A DNA stretch of 64,000 nt from Posidonia oceanica (lineage: Eukaryota; Streptophyta; Magnoliopsida; Alismatales; Posidoniaceae). Location: contig JAZBRS010000060.1 of the NCBI GenBank assembly GCA_037176725.1, positions 57,998,001-58,062,000 of the forward strand, written 5' to 3'. Positions 11,237 to 23,085 of the stretch are shown here, one piece after another; within the stretch, counting starts at the first letter, position 1; the number at the start of each line of letters is the position of its first letter. Position numbers and translations under genes: made by a program. A model generated the notes under the pieces. That model ran no database searches and was not told the origin of the DNA. It was given only the letters and a program-made list of their open reading frames with translations.

Positions 11237-13459
11237 TTTCTAGGCTAGCTCGAAGGGATCTGTCCCGCCATTTTGCTCTTGGGATTGACCTTCTCCTGGG
11301 AGGAAATTGAAGCACCTGAGAAGCTCTAGGTCATTCCCCTTGCTTTCTTCGTCTTGTGCTGTCTCTATTGGGAATTCCCATTCGATGGATCCCTGTTTAG
11401 AGCACACCTCGGACTCATTGCTTTCCGCAATGGAGGAAACCAGCTCCGGCTCTGACTCAAGTAGGCAGATGGAGATGGTCTCGGTCTCTGGTGGACTGCC
11501 TTCTGCCTCTAGGTGTGCCACTAGGTAGTTGGGCAGAGGGTTCTGGTGTATCTGCAACTTGTGTTGTCCCGTCCTAGCCTCTTTTAATCTGTCTTTGAGG
11601 GCCGACCACATTATTTCTCCCTTGTCAATTAGATCTTATACTCGATCTTTTAACACATAACATTCTTCAAGTGTGTGCCCGTTTTTCTGGTGATATGCAC
11701 AGTACTTGGACATGTTTGTGTTGGGAGCGTTTGGCTTTGGCACTAGGAGTTGTAAGTCCCCACTTTCGACCAGCATCCTGAAGATGTCTGGGATTGTCTT
11801 TGGAAGCGGTGGGTAGCTCTGTCTCCTTGGTCCCCTAGGTGCTTATGGAGGAGGAACATTGTTGTAGTCCCTCTACCCTTGCGGAGGTGCCTTGTATTGG
11901 TTGTTGCTCTACCCCTGTTGGGCATTTATCGGGGAATTAGAGTGCTGGGGTTGGAATTGCTGGAATGGCTGCCTCTGCTGTTCCATTTGATATTGAGGCT
12001 GCTGGAAGTGTTGCCCTTTCCATCCCCTCTGATTCTGCGTGGTCAGCTGTGCCATGTTGCCAGTGACACCTTCTATTGTATGCCCTGCAGTCTTCTTCCC
12101 GTTTTTTGCCTCAAGCTCTAGGAATGGCAGCTCTTCTCTGTTCCGCATTACCTTGGCAGCCCGTTCATATAATTGTGGATAGGTGTGGAAGTCACCTACC
12201 AACAGTCCAGCCCTGAGTGCTCCCGTGGTATTTCTTGCAATTATTTCCACGACTTGGCCTTCGGGTATGTAGCACTCTGATCGAGTGGCCATGTCCCTCC
12301 ATCGGCTAGCGAAGGTGACAAAGTCCTCGTTTGGCCTCATCCTCTCAGTTGTGAGGTCGCCTGCAGTGGGTTTGTGTGGCACCCGGTGACTATACTGATT
12401 TAGAAATTTCTCTTCAATTATCCTAAAATCCTGGAGATCATAGGAAGTCAAGGTGTCAAACCACTTTAAAGCTTCTCCCTCAAGCGTCTTGAAGAAGAGG
12501 TATGCAGTAAGCCCGGCGTCGTAACGGTATGACAGAGTATTCATAGTGAAGGCAGCTATGTGATTCCTAGGATCCTCTGTTCCATTATATCTCCTCATCT
12601 TTGGCATTTTAAACCTTGTGGGAAGGGCAAAGTGAGGGAACTTGGAGATGTCATGGCCGATGGGCGTCTTTGAAGTGACTCCGACCTCTGTTAGTGCTTC
12701 GGCGATCATCCTCTTGAGATCAGTCCTTGGTGTGGCGTAATGCCCCTGGCTCGGGTGCTGGTGTGTCTGTGGGAATGGTGGTAGTGATGGGTTATGTTGT
12801 AGGGGAAAGTGGAATGATTGGGGTCGTGTAGGGTAGTAGGGTGTGTTAATAGGGGGTTGTTGCGGATGAAAGAATGATGGTGGAGGCGGAGTAGGGTAGT
12901 ATTGCGTATTAGCGGGAGGTTGTGGTAGGTATGGGGTTGTATATGGCGGAGTTGGATGGATATAAGGGTAGGTGGGCGCCGTGTGATATGGTGGATAGGA
13001 ACCTTGGCCAGGGAAGGCAGGGTTAGGTATGGCATGTGTATAGACTGGGGTATGGAATATGTGGTTGTGGTGTTCTTGGAGGGTGGAGGTTTGTGGGTTC
13101 GTGTGCGCGGAGTGTTGTTGAGCCAGGGATTGCCGGACCTCGTATGTCTCCTCCTCGGTTGGATAGGAGGTGGTCACAATGGGAGGCACGATGCTGGAAG
13201 TCACCTCGGGATGTGTGCACTCGGGCGGAATGTTCATTGCTCGGGACTGATCCTCCTCCCTTCCTTCTTCATTTGTATCAGTGTGGTAATCGAAAGGGAT
13301 GGAGACGTGCGGGAATCTTCGTCGGCCGGCGGCTCGTGGGAAGCCGGGGGTTCCTGGCCCTTCTGTTTGTGAGGTTAAGCCTCTGAAGAAAGATCCATCC
13401 GGACCGAGGCCTTGCTGCGTCATGGAGGTAGAGGTAGAAGACATGCTTATGTGCTCCAT
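11237..13459 (-). pseudogene. Gag polyprotein of element A with capsid-like domain and zinc knuckle, broken
   Basis: The first 516 codons are open (13459-11909). The N-terminal quarter is Ser/Thr-rich. Residues about 140-255 are rich in Pro, Tyr, His and Gln. Residues about 285-420 match the retrotransposon gag family (MRRYNGTEDPRNHIAAF, LFFKTLEGEALKWFDTL, FASRWRDMATR). Two TAGs near 11909 and 11877, a TAA near 11844 and a TAA near 11636 interrupt the rest, which contains a CAYHQKNGHTLEEC zinc knuckle at about 11660-11705. Gag forms the particle and binds RNA. The ATG at 13459 is the first in the open frame and is followed by MEHISMSS; no upstream in-frame start is better. Confidence 0.85.
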
Positions 13460-14502
13460 CTTTGCTCTTTTTCTTTTTTCTTTTCTTTTTTATTTCTTTT
13501 TTTTTGCTTTTGCTTTTTTTTTGCTTTTGCTTTTTCTTTTCTAGACTATTACAGAAGATAAAAAGAAATTACAGACTCAAGTAACACTAATTAATACAGA
13601 CTCGATGGAATGAAAGAAAATTAACAGAAATTAAAATAGTTCGTGCCTACAACCTTGTGATCACTAATGTGCATAAACCCCTACAATCAATGCATTGAAA
13701 CGAAAGGTTCCCTGTAGTCGCCTGTTATACCGACGGCCAAAGAAGTCGCTGTTTTCACCTGCAGCTGAGAGAGGCACCTCCTGAATAGGCAGCTATGCCT
13801 CTTGTTCAATCAGCAGACCAAGTCTGTCTTGGACAGACCACGCAACAGTCAGGAATGAAAATGAGAACAAGTTTCAGACAATGCGTTGCTTTTACTTGTT
13901 TAAGTGTTTAATTAATGGATTGATTAATTAAACCTGCGTGGGTCACAAGTAACTGAGATTGTTTGGCTTTTAGGTACTCCTCCTTGACCTTCTCTAGGAT
14001 CCACCAAGAGGGGCCTAGATGGGGGGCTTGTCTCTCTAAAGAGGGACCCTCCACCTAGGATTCTGTCCTTAGGCTCGGCACTTAATCAAACCACAAAGTA
14101 ATAAACAAACATGAAATATCAAAGCATAAAGTATCTACCAAGCCTTAATATTGACTCAAGGAGGAAGAGGAGTCAATAATAAAGCTTAGGACACCTTGAG
14201 ATCTTGATCCAGCTATTGCAATCAACACTGAGTATGGGAAAGCGACTTGCACTGGCCTGGGTTCGCTCAGGTTGATTGTTCTAGCTAGAGGAAGACTACT
14301 TCAAGGAATTTTTACTTTAATACTTAATCAATTAGTTTCCACCTTAAGGGTGGATGCAAGCAAATCTAAAAACTGTTAAAAAACTAAAATACAGTGGACA
14401 TGGAGAGTTTCTTTTTTTTTTGAATTTTTTATGCTACTGCAGATCTAAAAACACAGCACAAAATACCAAAAAAAAACAAAAGGTCTGCAGTAAAAACAGA
14501 CT
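13460..14502 (-). other. Untranslated leader of element A between PBS and gag
   Basis: This is about 1 kb without a convincing ORF. Just before the gag ATG (plus 13462-13545) there is a T-rich run on the plus strand, that is an A-rich purine tract in the element's own RNA. The rest is unremarkable leader sequence. Position between the PBS and gag is the only basis for the call. Confidence 0.6.
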
Positions 14503-14516
14503 GGGTGGAGTCGCCA
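14503..14516 (-). promoter_or_regulatory. Primer-binding site of element A (tRNA-Arg type)
   Basis: On the minus strand the sequence is TGGCGACTCCACCC, one base inside the LTR end. TGGCGACTCCAC is complementary to the 3' end of plant tRNA-Arg. The same layout (LTR ending in TACA, one base, TGGCGACTCC) is seen at the PBS of element B. The match beyond 12 bases is poor. Confidence 0.6.
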
Positions 14517-15498
14517 TTGTAAGTGGCGTCTTTGTAAGTCGCCCTCTATAGGAGCGGCTAGGAAAGGCGCTTATAGGACAAGTAGCTCGCAGCACAGTCT
14601 TCTAACCTAACTAAAATGGTCCCAACTGTTGGGGCTTGGGATTTTACTGATGTCAGAAACAGAAAAAAAAACAGGAAAAGGTTCGGGATACTGTGAAAAC
14701 CTAAGTGCACGGTTACCCAAACCAAAAAACTACTCTTAAATCTATGAGAATAAGGGAAAAGAAGGAAGGAACTAACTTACGTAGCACAGGGGTTGGCTAA
14801 AGCCAAGTCCCACCGTGATCACCAAAAACTATGGATGGATTTTTCGGGGGTGCTTGAGGATGAAGATGTCGGCACTTCCACGTATGTCGACAGCTTAGTT
14901 ATGATCGCCACTCGCCTTTGGGTAGACAAGACACCTGGGGGAGATTGTGAAGATGTGGGTCCTTGGACCACTAGATTGATGGTTGGATGTCGTCTAGCGG
15001 CTCCCTCGTGCTATGTGAATTCCTTCCTTTCCTTCAAAACAAAACAACATAGATCTAAATTAGCTCAAGTGTAGTAGTCAGCAACCGAGGTGAATGAAAC
15101 GACATGACTAAAAGAAAACAAATACTAACTGGGGGTTGTTCCCCACATGCATATGCTATGGGTCCTATGCTAAGGGATAAAAAAAATGCAGTGAGAAATG
15201 AGATTGGAAGAAGATACTCCCTTTCACCCTTATGCTGTGTGCAATGAGGTTGGAAGGAGGCACGGTCAGAGCTTCGGCGTAGCTGAGATCTCTGGGATCG
15301 TAGTTGGGATGTAGTGATCTTTGGGATCTGAGTTGGGTTTCTCTCTGGATAGAGGGTGGAGACTAGGGTTTTTGGTTTGGAAACTCTAGCTGTTTGAAGG
15401 TGGAGACTTAACACTCACAGGGCGGTTCCACAAGATTCTGACGGGTAGGGGGGTTTCTCTCTCAAAAGTTCCGACCATCAAATCACTGGCCTAGAGGG

Positions 15499-15510
15499 TC
15501 TATTTATAGA
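15499..15510 (-). promoter_or_regulatory. TATA box of the element A LTR
   Basis: The minus-strand sequence TCTATAAATAGA is a strong plant-type TATA box. Transcription would start about 30 bp downstream, near 15470, and run towards gag. Confidence 0.55.
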
Positions 15511-15559
15511 CTTTAGGAGGGTGAGGACGGTTGGAGTTCAGAAAATTCTAGAAAAAGTG

Positions 15560-16045
15560 GCAATTAGGGTTAGTCGCCGATCTAGCTGGCGACTAAGGTT
15601 AGCAACCACCAAGTCAAAGTGTGGGAAGACCCGGGAACGAGGCCACGATTGTTAGTCGTCGACTGAGATGGCGCCTAACAGTCGAGGGGTAGTGGGAAAT
15701 AACTGTCGAAAAGTGGTTCAAAAGGAGCCACGATTGTTAGTCGCCGGCTGAACTGGCGCCTAAAGGTCAAGGATCGTGGGGAAGACCGAGGTAGTTCCAC
15801 AACCATTCAGCCGCCTGATGAGCTGGCGCCTGAGGGTTGTGGGGATCGTGGGAAGCAACCGCTGCCCACGATTGGTCAGTCGCCTTTCCAGGTGGCGTCC
15901 ACTTGGGTCGCCTCCTCAGATGGCTTCTTACTGAGCCGCCTCTAATGTCAGCTTCTGAAGTAGTCAGCTGGGAAACGGGCGACGAGCATAGTCGCCTCTC
16001 TAGATGGCAACTAGCTGAGTTGCCTCCCTAACTGGCTACTATCAA
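15560..16045 (-). repeat. Degenerate hairpin repeat in U3 of element A
   Basis: About nine spaced units have an AGTCGCC-like arm, an 8-14 nt loop and a GGCGACT-like arm. The best is perfect: TAGTCGCC at 15571-15578 pairs with GGCGACTA at 15588-15595. In the units at 15737-15763 and 15807-15833 the outer arms read TTAG/CTAA and TCAG/CTGA, so pairing is kept while the bases change. The arm GGCGACT is also the core of the primer-binding site of the same element. Confidence 0.7.
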
Positions 16046-16398
16046 GCTTAGGTCATTTCTAGCCGTTTTCCAGGGTTTCGGCCAGAGGAAACAAGATAGA
16101 AGGCCGGGAAACTATAGATAGTCTATGAAATCGAGGAGGCATCTTTGTTAACTCAAATCTACTACGAATCTGAGTAGAAATGAAGGATACCCAGGGTACT
16201 CGGACTTGCCACGAGCCTGAGTGAGTTAGCTCTGCCACAGCCAACAACCTGAGTTAAGGTGGGATCAAGTGATGCTTTAAAGAAGTCAAGGAATATCTGG
16301 AAGATGTGTTATCAAAACTTAGGCACGAGACTTGGGGCGCCTCAAGGTTTCTATCCTCAGAAGAGCTCTCTTAGAAATGCGAAAATAGGATATCTACA

Positions 16399-16403
16399 GA
16401 AGC
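16399..16403 (+). other. Right target-site duplication candidate of element A (GAAGC)
   Basis: These are the five bases next to the LTR end. To the right the sequence is integrase of element H; the homologous stretch in E is intact across this point (41165 onwards). The left copy of the duplication is expected beyond the left edge of the window. Confidence 0.4.
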
Positions 16404-17150
16404 AACCTCCTACAAGGTAGTCATAGCCGCGACGACAGAGAAGTTTATCAAAAACAACATCGTCGCCCGATATGCGGTCTCGCATGCAATCATCTCTGAT
16501 AACGGCTCAAACTTCGTTGCAAAGAGGATCGAGGAGTAGCTGCAAAACCTCCAGATCAAGCATCATAGGTCCTCGCCCTATCAGCCGCAGATGAATGGAG
16601 CAGTGGAGTCTACCAACAAAACATTGTGAAAATAATGAAAAAGATAGCAGAAACCCACAAGGACTAGCATGACAAGCTTCTGTATGCACTATGGGCGTAC
16701 AGGACATCAGTGCGGACCTCGATAGGAGCCACCCCATACTCGTTGGCGTACGGCATGGAGGCGGTGCTACACGTCGAAGTAGAGATCCCCTCGCTGCGGA
16801 TCCTACGAGAAGCTGAGCCGGAGGAAGCAGAGTGGGTCGAAGACTGCTGTGTCTGGCTCAACCTGATTGATGAGCGCAGATTGCAAGCAATGCACAACGC
16901 TCGCTGCTACCAAAAGCGGATGGCTAGAGCATATCTGAAGAAAGTGCAGCCCAAAAGCTTCCAGCCAGGGGATCTCGTTCTGCAAGCCATTCACCTACCA
17001 GACGGTCGAGGCAAATTCTGACCCAACTGGTGCAACCCCTTTGTGGTCAAGCAGGCATCCTCTGGTGGTGCAGTAGTTCTTGAGGACATGAACCAGGTTG
17101 GGCAGTCAGAGCCGGTCAACTCGTGCTACCTCAAGAAGTACTATCAGTAG
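16404..17150 (+). pseudogene. Integrase fragment of element H, 5'-truncated by the insertion of A
   Basis: Homologous to 41170-41915 of element E. It starts inside the catalytic core. The second catalytic Asp (IISDNGSNF) and Glu (NGAVESTNK) are readable, but stops and frameshifts follow (TAG near 16537, a short deletion near 16622). The C-terminal part from 16710 is open: ATPYSLAYGMEAVL, EIPSLRILREAE, then AIHLPDGRGKF, a stop at 17019-17021, and on to CYLKKYYQ with TAG at 17148-17150. The upstream part of H (gag to first half of integrase) lies to the left of A, outside the window. Confidence 0.85.
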
Positions 17151-18097
17151 TTCGACCCCTGCTTTGCAGATCCTTTCTCCCCCTGTCCTGCCCCGTTGCA
17201 TTTCCACCTTCTACACATCTCATGCATCTCTTCTTATCCTACTTCTTGCATTTGCAACCCCGCATTTGTACATCTCCATGCATTTCTTTCTTTTCAAGCA
17301 TACCTCATTCAAAAAGCAAAAAAATCATGCATTGCATTCGGCCCGATGATGAAATTGGAAGTGCTTGCCTGCTCTAGAAGGAGTCTACCCTGCCTCACCT
17401 GACACTACTTAGATGTCTTAGCTAGTGAGGGAGCTACCACTCAGTGAGAACAGGCGAAATGTCAAAACCCCCTAGGACTTACACCTCCCGAGGGAGATAA
17501 AATGCTAGGGTGTGAGAAAGTGCGTGAGCTCTAGAAGAATATATGTCTGAGCATGGGCATAAAAGAAAAAAGGCAAATAGAAGGCGAAGGCAGAAATCGG
17601 CCCTAGAGATAGAGGCGTGCAGCGTAACCTCGTCCCTCCAAATTACCTTGGTGAGGAGTCGAAGTTCACGCCTAGCAAATGTACAAATCCCACAGTGTCT
17701 AGCCACCCCTGTCTAGCAAGCAGCTTCCCAGCTTCAAACCAGGTGCCCATTACCTCAAAGTTAAGGATAGGGGAAACCTGCATGCCTATGAGGGAGCAAA
17801 GCAAAAGAAATGAATGAAAAGAATAAGTGTAGGTCCTTGAGAGTTTGGCATGGAGCCTGTCCTCACTACACCACCACCCAAGCACTGCAATCGCTCTTTC
17901 CAGAGTGCCACCAACAAGTTAGTAGTCTAAGTAGAGTCCAGTGAGTCAGGGACCACTCTCTTCCTCCGCAACAGGCGCTAAGCACTCCATATACTGAGGG
18001 TTACAGCATACCAATCATAAAGCAAGCATATACCTATCGCACATCAATCATGCATATACCCACCACATAGCAATCAATAAGCATGCATACATCCACA
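17151..18097 (+). other. Non-coding spacer of element H between integrase and DUF7745 ORF
   Basis: No convincing ORF. It aligns by eye with 41916-43040 of element E (shared phrases such as GCCCGATGATGAAAT and ACACTACTTAG), but lacks the purine-rich expansion seen at 42495-42645 in E. It is cut at 18102/18103 by solo LTR G and resumes at 23737. Confidence 0.75.
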
Positions 18098-18102
18098 GCA
18101 CC
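18098..18102 (+). other. Left target-site duplication of solo LTR G (GCACC)
   Basis: GCACC directly before the LTR start. The identical five bases follow the LTR end at 23732-23736. Confidence 0.9.
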
Positions 18103-20179
18103 TGTTGACACCCCATCTTGACAGGCTTGGATCCTTGGGGCCCTCCTGGTGATTGCTGGACTCAAACCTAACCCAAAACCAAACCCTAATCCTCTTCTTT
18201 ACCCTCCAAAATCAGCCCATCTTGACCTAAGCCTTTACCCCTCTTCCCAAGCTCAAAACCTAACCAAAACCCATAGGAAAACCCACCAACACCCACTTAA
18301 CAAGCCTACCCAAGAACCTAGAAATTTCCAAACCTAGACCATTCCCAAAAACCCTAAAGAACTTAGGTGAAACTCCCCTTTTTCTACACCTTGAAACCCC
18401 TACAAAACCTTCTTAGAATCAAACCAAAACTTCAGGACCAACACTAGAAACCTTAGGCTACCCACTCACCCATTTTCACCCCATTCCAAGACCCTTAAGA
18501 TCCCCTTTCATCCAAATTATCCTTTTCTCTCTCTGGGATTATCATTTTCTCTCTCCTCTCTCTCTCCTGATTATCATCTCTTTTTTCATCCCCTTTTTGC
18601 CCTTTTTCTGGCCTGGCTGTGGGCCCCCTTTGTACTTCTATCCCTCCTCTACCTTATTCCTATTTTTACTTTATTTTTAGCCTTTTTTCTGAATTTTAAA
18701 AATCATTTCTCTCCAACCTATCTCTTTTCCTTTTATTTCCCTCTTTTTCCCTTTTCCTTCTTCCTTCTCTTTTCCTTTGCCTTCTCTTGCAAAAATCCAT
18801 AAAAACCCCTAAAAATCTGTAAAACCCCAAAACATAAAAGAAACAAATCAGAACCCTAAGAAAAACAATTAAAAAACATTAAACAAGCAATTAAAAACCC
18901 AAACTTAACTAAATTAAGCTAAAAAGAAAACCAAGCATGTAAGCTAAAAAATGCAAAACAAATCAAAAGAAAACACTGAAAAATCAAGGAAAAAACTAAA
19001 ATAAAACCAAAACCTACCAAGAGTAAAAGCCCCATCAAAAGAATTAAAAAACAAACCCTAAAAAGAAGAATTAAAAAACAAACACTAAAACAAGTAATTA
19101 AAGAAACAAAAAGACTTAACCTAACAAACCTAAGAAAAAACAAATTAAAAAACTTAATTAAAAGGAAAAGAAAAACACATTTAAAAGACTTAAAAACACC
19201 CCATCAAACCAGGGAAATCTAACTAAAAACTTCAAGAAAAATCAACAAATAAAAATCAAAGCATAATTTAAAAGACTTAAGAAAGAAAAAACCCTAAGAA
19301 GACTAAAACTTAAAAACCTGAAAACAACCCTGGTTAATACGAAAATAAATCCTAAAAAATCCTAATCAATATCCTAAGTGTCCAACAAGGGAAACACAAT
19401 TCTTAAAACAATTTAAAAAAGGTTTAACAAACATTTAATCAAGTGAAAACTAATTAAAAGCAAAACCAAAACCTTAAAACCCTAATCAAGCCCAAAACAC
19501 ACTAATTAACCCAAAACAGTCATTAAAAAAATCTAATTAAAATCCTAACTCACAACACAACCTTTCTAGTATTTTTACTTATTTTTAATTTATTTTTCTA
19601 ATTTTATTTCTTTTCTTTTTCCTCTCTTTCTTTCTTTCTTCCTTCCTCATTTTCTTTCTTTTTTCTTCCTTACTGGGCCCGTCAGCCCGTCTCTCCCTTT
19701 CTTCTTTATTTCTTTTTTTCTTTTTCCGGCCCGGCCCGCCTTCTCCACCCCTTCTTCCTCCTTCACCTTCTCTGCATTTTTTCCACCGGTTTTCTCCCGT
19801 GGCCAGCAACAGTCCTCCCTCCTTCATTTTTGAATTCAAGCCTCCATCCTTTCATCTACAGAGCTCGCCGCTCCTCTCTTCTCTCAGCACCATTTCCGGG
19901 AGGCATTGAATGCCGATCGCCTCGCCGATGCCCGTCGCTTCTGCTGCAGTGCCGCCGGTTGAATTCAAAACCTCCAGCGCGCCCAGCAGCCTCCGTCCTC
20001 TGATAAAAGCCAGCCCTTCAATCCTCCTTCATCGCTTTTTGACGCTCCGAGAGAGAGAGAGCTGAAATCCAGAGAATTCTCCAGCAAAACCTTCTTCTTC
20101 TCCCTCTGAAAATTCAGCAGAACTTCCCCCTCCTTTTCCAGCAATCCAAGCCCCCTCCAAGCCTCAATTTCTCTCCCAA

Positions 20180-20740
20180 TTGATCCCCCAAGTTCACCCA
20201 GAAACCCAGCAATCTTCCTCCACCCTTCCACGGCCTTTCCACCACCCAGAACCACCACCAGTTCACCTGAATCCACCGCAGAAGCTAACTGCAAGTCAAC
20301 TCCAATCTCTCCTGAAATTACCTTCACCACAGTCCACCGCATCTTCCCAAATCCTTCCCCAACACTCACCTGCACTCCACCTTCCAGAAACACCAGACCT
20401 TCAACCCTATCCCTCACCACCGCCTGAGATTTCCACTACAAACACCTGTGTCACCTCCGGACCCAGAATCAACCCAGCTCTTAAACTCTCTCCTCGCTCT
20501 CCTCAAAACCCCTCCGATCACCCAAACCCCTTCGCCAGCCTCCCAGCAATCTCCCGGAGGCCTCCGCTTCACCGGACGAGCAGCAAACAACTTCCCCCAC
20601 CTCCGGCTACCACCTGTGGACCCAAAGTTGCCGAATCGCCGCCTGAGCTTCGAAGCTCGCGTTCGGACGACTGGGAAGCACCAGAAGAACATTCTGAAGC
20701 AGCTCCAACCCTCACAAGCAGCCGGCGACGCCCGCGGTGA
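20180..20740 (+). other. Proline-rich open frame in the GC-rich block of LTR G, probably not a gene
   Basis: An open frame of 186 codons, rich in Pro, Ser and Thr, with no recognisable domain. Solo LTR F has a proline-rich open frame of 241 codons at the matching place (54471-53746, minus strand), and the DNA aligns by eye. A C-rich strand avoids stop codons and gives proline by composition alone, so the shared frame may mean nothing more than shared base composition. Confidence 0.25.
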
Positions 20741-22844
20741 CCGGACGACCTCCACCGGCGACTGCTGAAGCCACCGACGTCGGGAGGACGACTCAGACGC
20801 GAAAACAGGTCACTCTCTGCTCCCTTAGCCTCCTTTCTCCTTCGTCATGCTTTTCCGGCCTTTAGATTGGTTTTTCCGGCCTCCCTGCTCCAACTGCAAC
20901 TCGCCGGACAGTTCATCTTCTCCGGCGCCGGCCTCCTGCTCTCCGGACGCTCCGGCCAACAGAACGATCCCCTGCCGATCTCCAGAGCTCCGTGCGAACG
21001 CCGGTAGCGCCCTCCGCCGCCTCGCGCCTCCCCAAGCTCCCTGTGCCGGCGGTGCTGAGGTCCGGTGGCTCACTGCTACAGTACCTCTCACCGCCGGCAG
21101 ATTACTGTAGCTTTATTTTCTTAGTAATATAGTTTCTGTGTTGATATTGCATTCTTGCCTTAAGTTTTTACATTTTTGCGTTCTGGTCCTCTGTTCATTT
21201 AATATGCTTAGTTTTTAATTTAATACCATGCTAAATTGCTGCTTTTATCTCTGCTTTTCAGTATTTGCAATCTAGTCCTGTTACTGTGCTGTGCTGTTGT
21301 AACTCTTTGCATTTTAGCCCTTCTGTTTTTTGTTTTTGCATATAAGTCCTACCCTAAATCAGTTCATTTAATTGCATGCATTTTACCATATAAAATTGCA
21401 TTCTGCCTCCCTGCATGTTTTTGATTTTGCATATAGGACCATGCACTGTAGAAACTTAGGTTTTATTTTCAATTTTGCATACTGCATTGCATATTTTGCC
21501 TCCTGTTTTTGCACATTTGCATTTAGGTCCATTTTAAATGGACAGTAACTGTTTTCCATGCATTTTAGCCTATTGCATTGCATTTTTAACCCTGTTTTTC
21601 CCAAAAATTGCACATCAGTCCTGTCTTCTGTTTTCAGAGCATATTTACCATACAAAATTGCATATTTGACCCCTACATGATTCAAAAATCACACATAGGT
21701 CCTTGCTTCTTTTAAAAACCATGTAAAAAGACTGTTTTGCCCCTAAAATTGCATCTTAGCTCCCATGCTTACAAAATTGCATGTAGGCCCTCCACTTGCA
21801 TTCCCAGACTCCCCAGAACCCTGTTTTCTGGAAAATTTGCACTTTAGGCCCCAGTTTTTTCCAAAACTGCACTCTAGTTTCTTTTTGTTTTCAAAACTTC
21901 TTCCAATGCATACCCTCTTTTCAAATTAGCTTTCTGAGCCCAGTCTTTTGCAAAATAACCCTCTGCCCTCTCCTGTTTTCAAAACCCCCCTTTGTGGACC
22001 CCATCTTTTGTGAAAATTTGCATTTCAGCCCCTTTTCTTTTCCAAAAATGCTTTTGAACTCCTGTCTTTTCCAAGTTTGTTCCCCTTGTTTCTTCTTGCT
22101 TGTGCATGCATTCTGCATTCATTTAGCCTTGCATGTTAGCATCCTTTTGCACACACTAAGCACTTTTAGCTCCCCTTCACTTGAGAGGACCTTTTACACA
22201 CCCCTAGGACCTCCTGAACACCTAGATCTGCTCTTCTCGCCTGTTCTGGCCTTCCTGCCTTGAAGCTACGATATTTTCCAATCCGGCCGTTGGATCTTCT
22301 CAAGCAAGCTGCCCAGGCGACCGCAGCGAAGCGCTCTTCAGCATGGACCAAGCAGATCTCAGATCAGGCTCCCAGATTTCCAGGTATGTCCTCCTAAACC
22401 CCTGCATTGCATTCATTTGCATGCCATTTGCATAGTTTTCCTCGTTTTCGATTTCTGTCTCTTTGAGCATGTAGAATAGGGCCTCCTCTTCTTGTCTATC
22501 AACTCAGATCTCCATTTCGCGTTTCCCTATGTGTTTTGTGTTGAGTTTTCCCTGGATTTACTACTTAATGTGACTTTCTTCCCCCTTTTCCACGATCCGA
22601 TCGCATCGCGAGCTTTGGGCAGCATGCGAGATACACCGTGGAACGGTTCAGTGGGAAATGGTCGCAAAAGAGGTGGTAATCCCCCCGTTTGCTCACTCTC
22701 CCCTTTGTAGGTCTTCACCTACTCTGTGTGGCCCCGAACAGTGCCTATTCTCACACATGCGCTGTTCTCCTTCTCCTTTTACTGCTTCTAATCTTTTCCT
22801 TGCATTTGCATTCGCACAGCTTTTCCGAGGTTTTATCTCGCAGC

Positions 22845-23085
22845 TTTTGGCACCGTTTTGCGTGCCCGTTCTCGTTTTGGCACCATTTTGCGTGCCTGCT
22901 TTGTCTTTCGCGTCGTTTTGCGCGCTCGTCCTGTTTTTGGCACAGTTTTGCGTGCCCGTCACCGTCTTTTGCACCGATTTGCGTGCCGCCTTGCTTTCTC
23001 GCCCGTTTTGCCTACCGACCTTGTCTTTTTGCACCGTTTTGCGCGCTTTCTTGTTTTTTGCCTCGTTTTGCGTGCTTTATGCCGT
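22845..23085 (+). repeat. 30-bp tandem array in LTR G (about 8 units)
   Basis: Diverged units of about 30 bp with the core GCACCGTTTTGCGTGCC followed by a T-rich spacer. The same array is found expanded to about 17 units in solo LTR F (51150-51662). Confidence 0.85.

Larger units (their letters stand above)
14518..16398 (-). mobile_element. 5' LTR of element A (1,881 bp)
   Basis: Read on the minus strand the LTR starts TGTAGATATCC at 16398 and ends ACTTACA at 14518, with the required TG...CA ends. A TATA box TCTATAAATAGA is present at 15499-15510, giving about 0.9 kb of U3 and 0.95 kb of R-U5. U3 contains a run of hairpins with TAGTCGCC/GGCGACTA-type stems (15560-16045). The LTR is flanked on the right by integrase sequence of element H, so A inserted into H. 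The matching 3' LTR lies outside the window, so the ends rest on one copy and the neighbouring PBS. Confidence 0.62.

Noticed and set aside
13462..13545. T-rich run as an oligo(dT)-type retroposon tail
   Set aside because: It lies just before the gag start on the opposite strand and has no flanking duplication; it is leader low complexity.
14807..14824. Minus-strand TGGTGATCACGGTGGGAC as the primer-binding site of element A
   Set aside because: It fits no plant tRNA 3' end I can recall and no TG/CA LTR end lies at the right distance. The site at 14503-14516 matches tRNA-Arg and has a proper LTR end.
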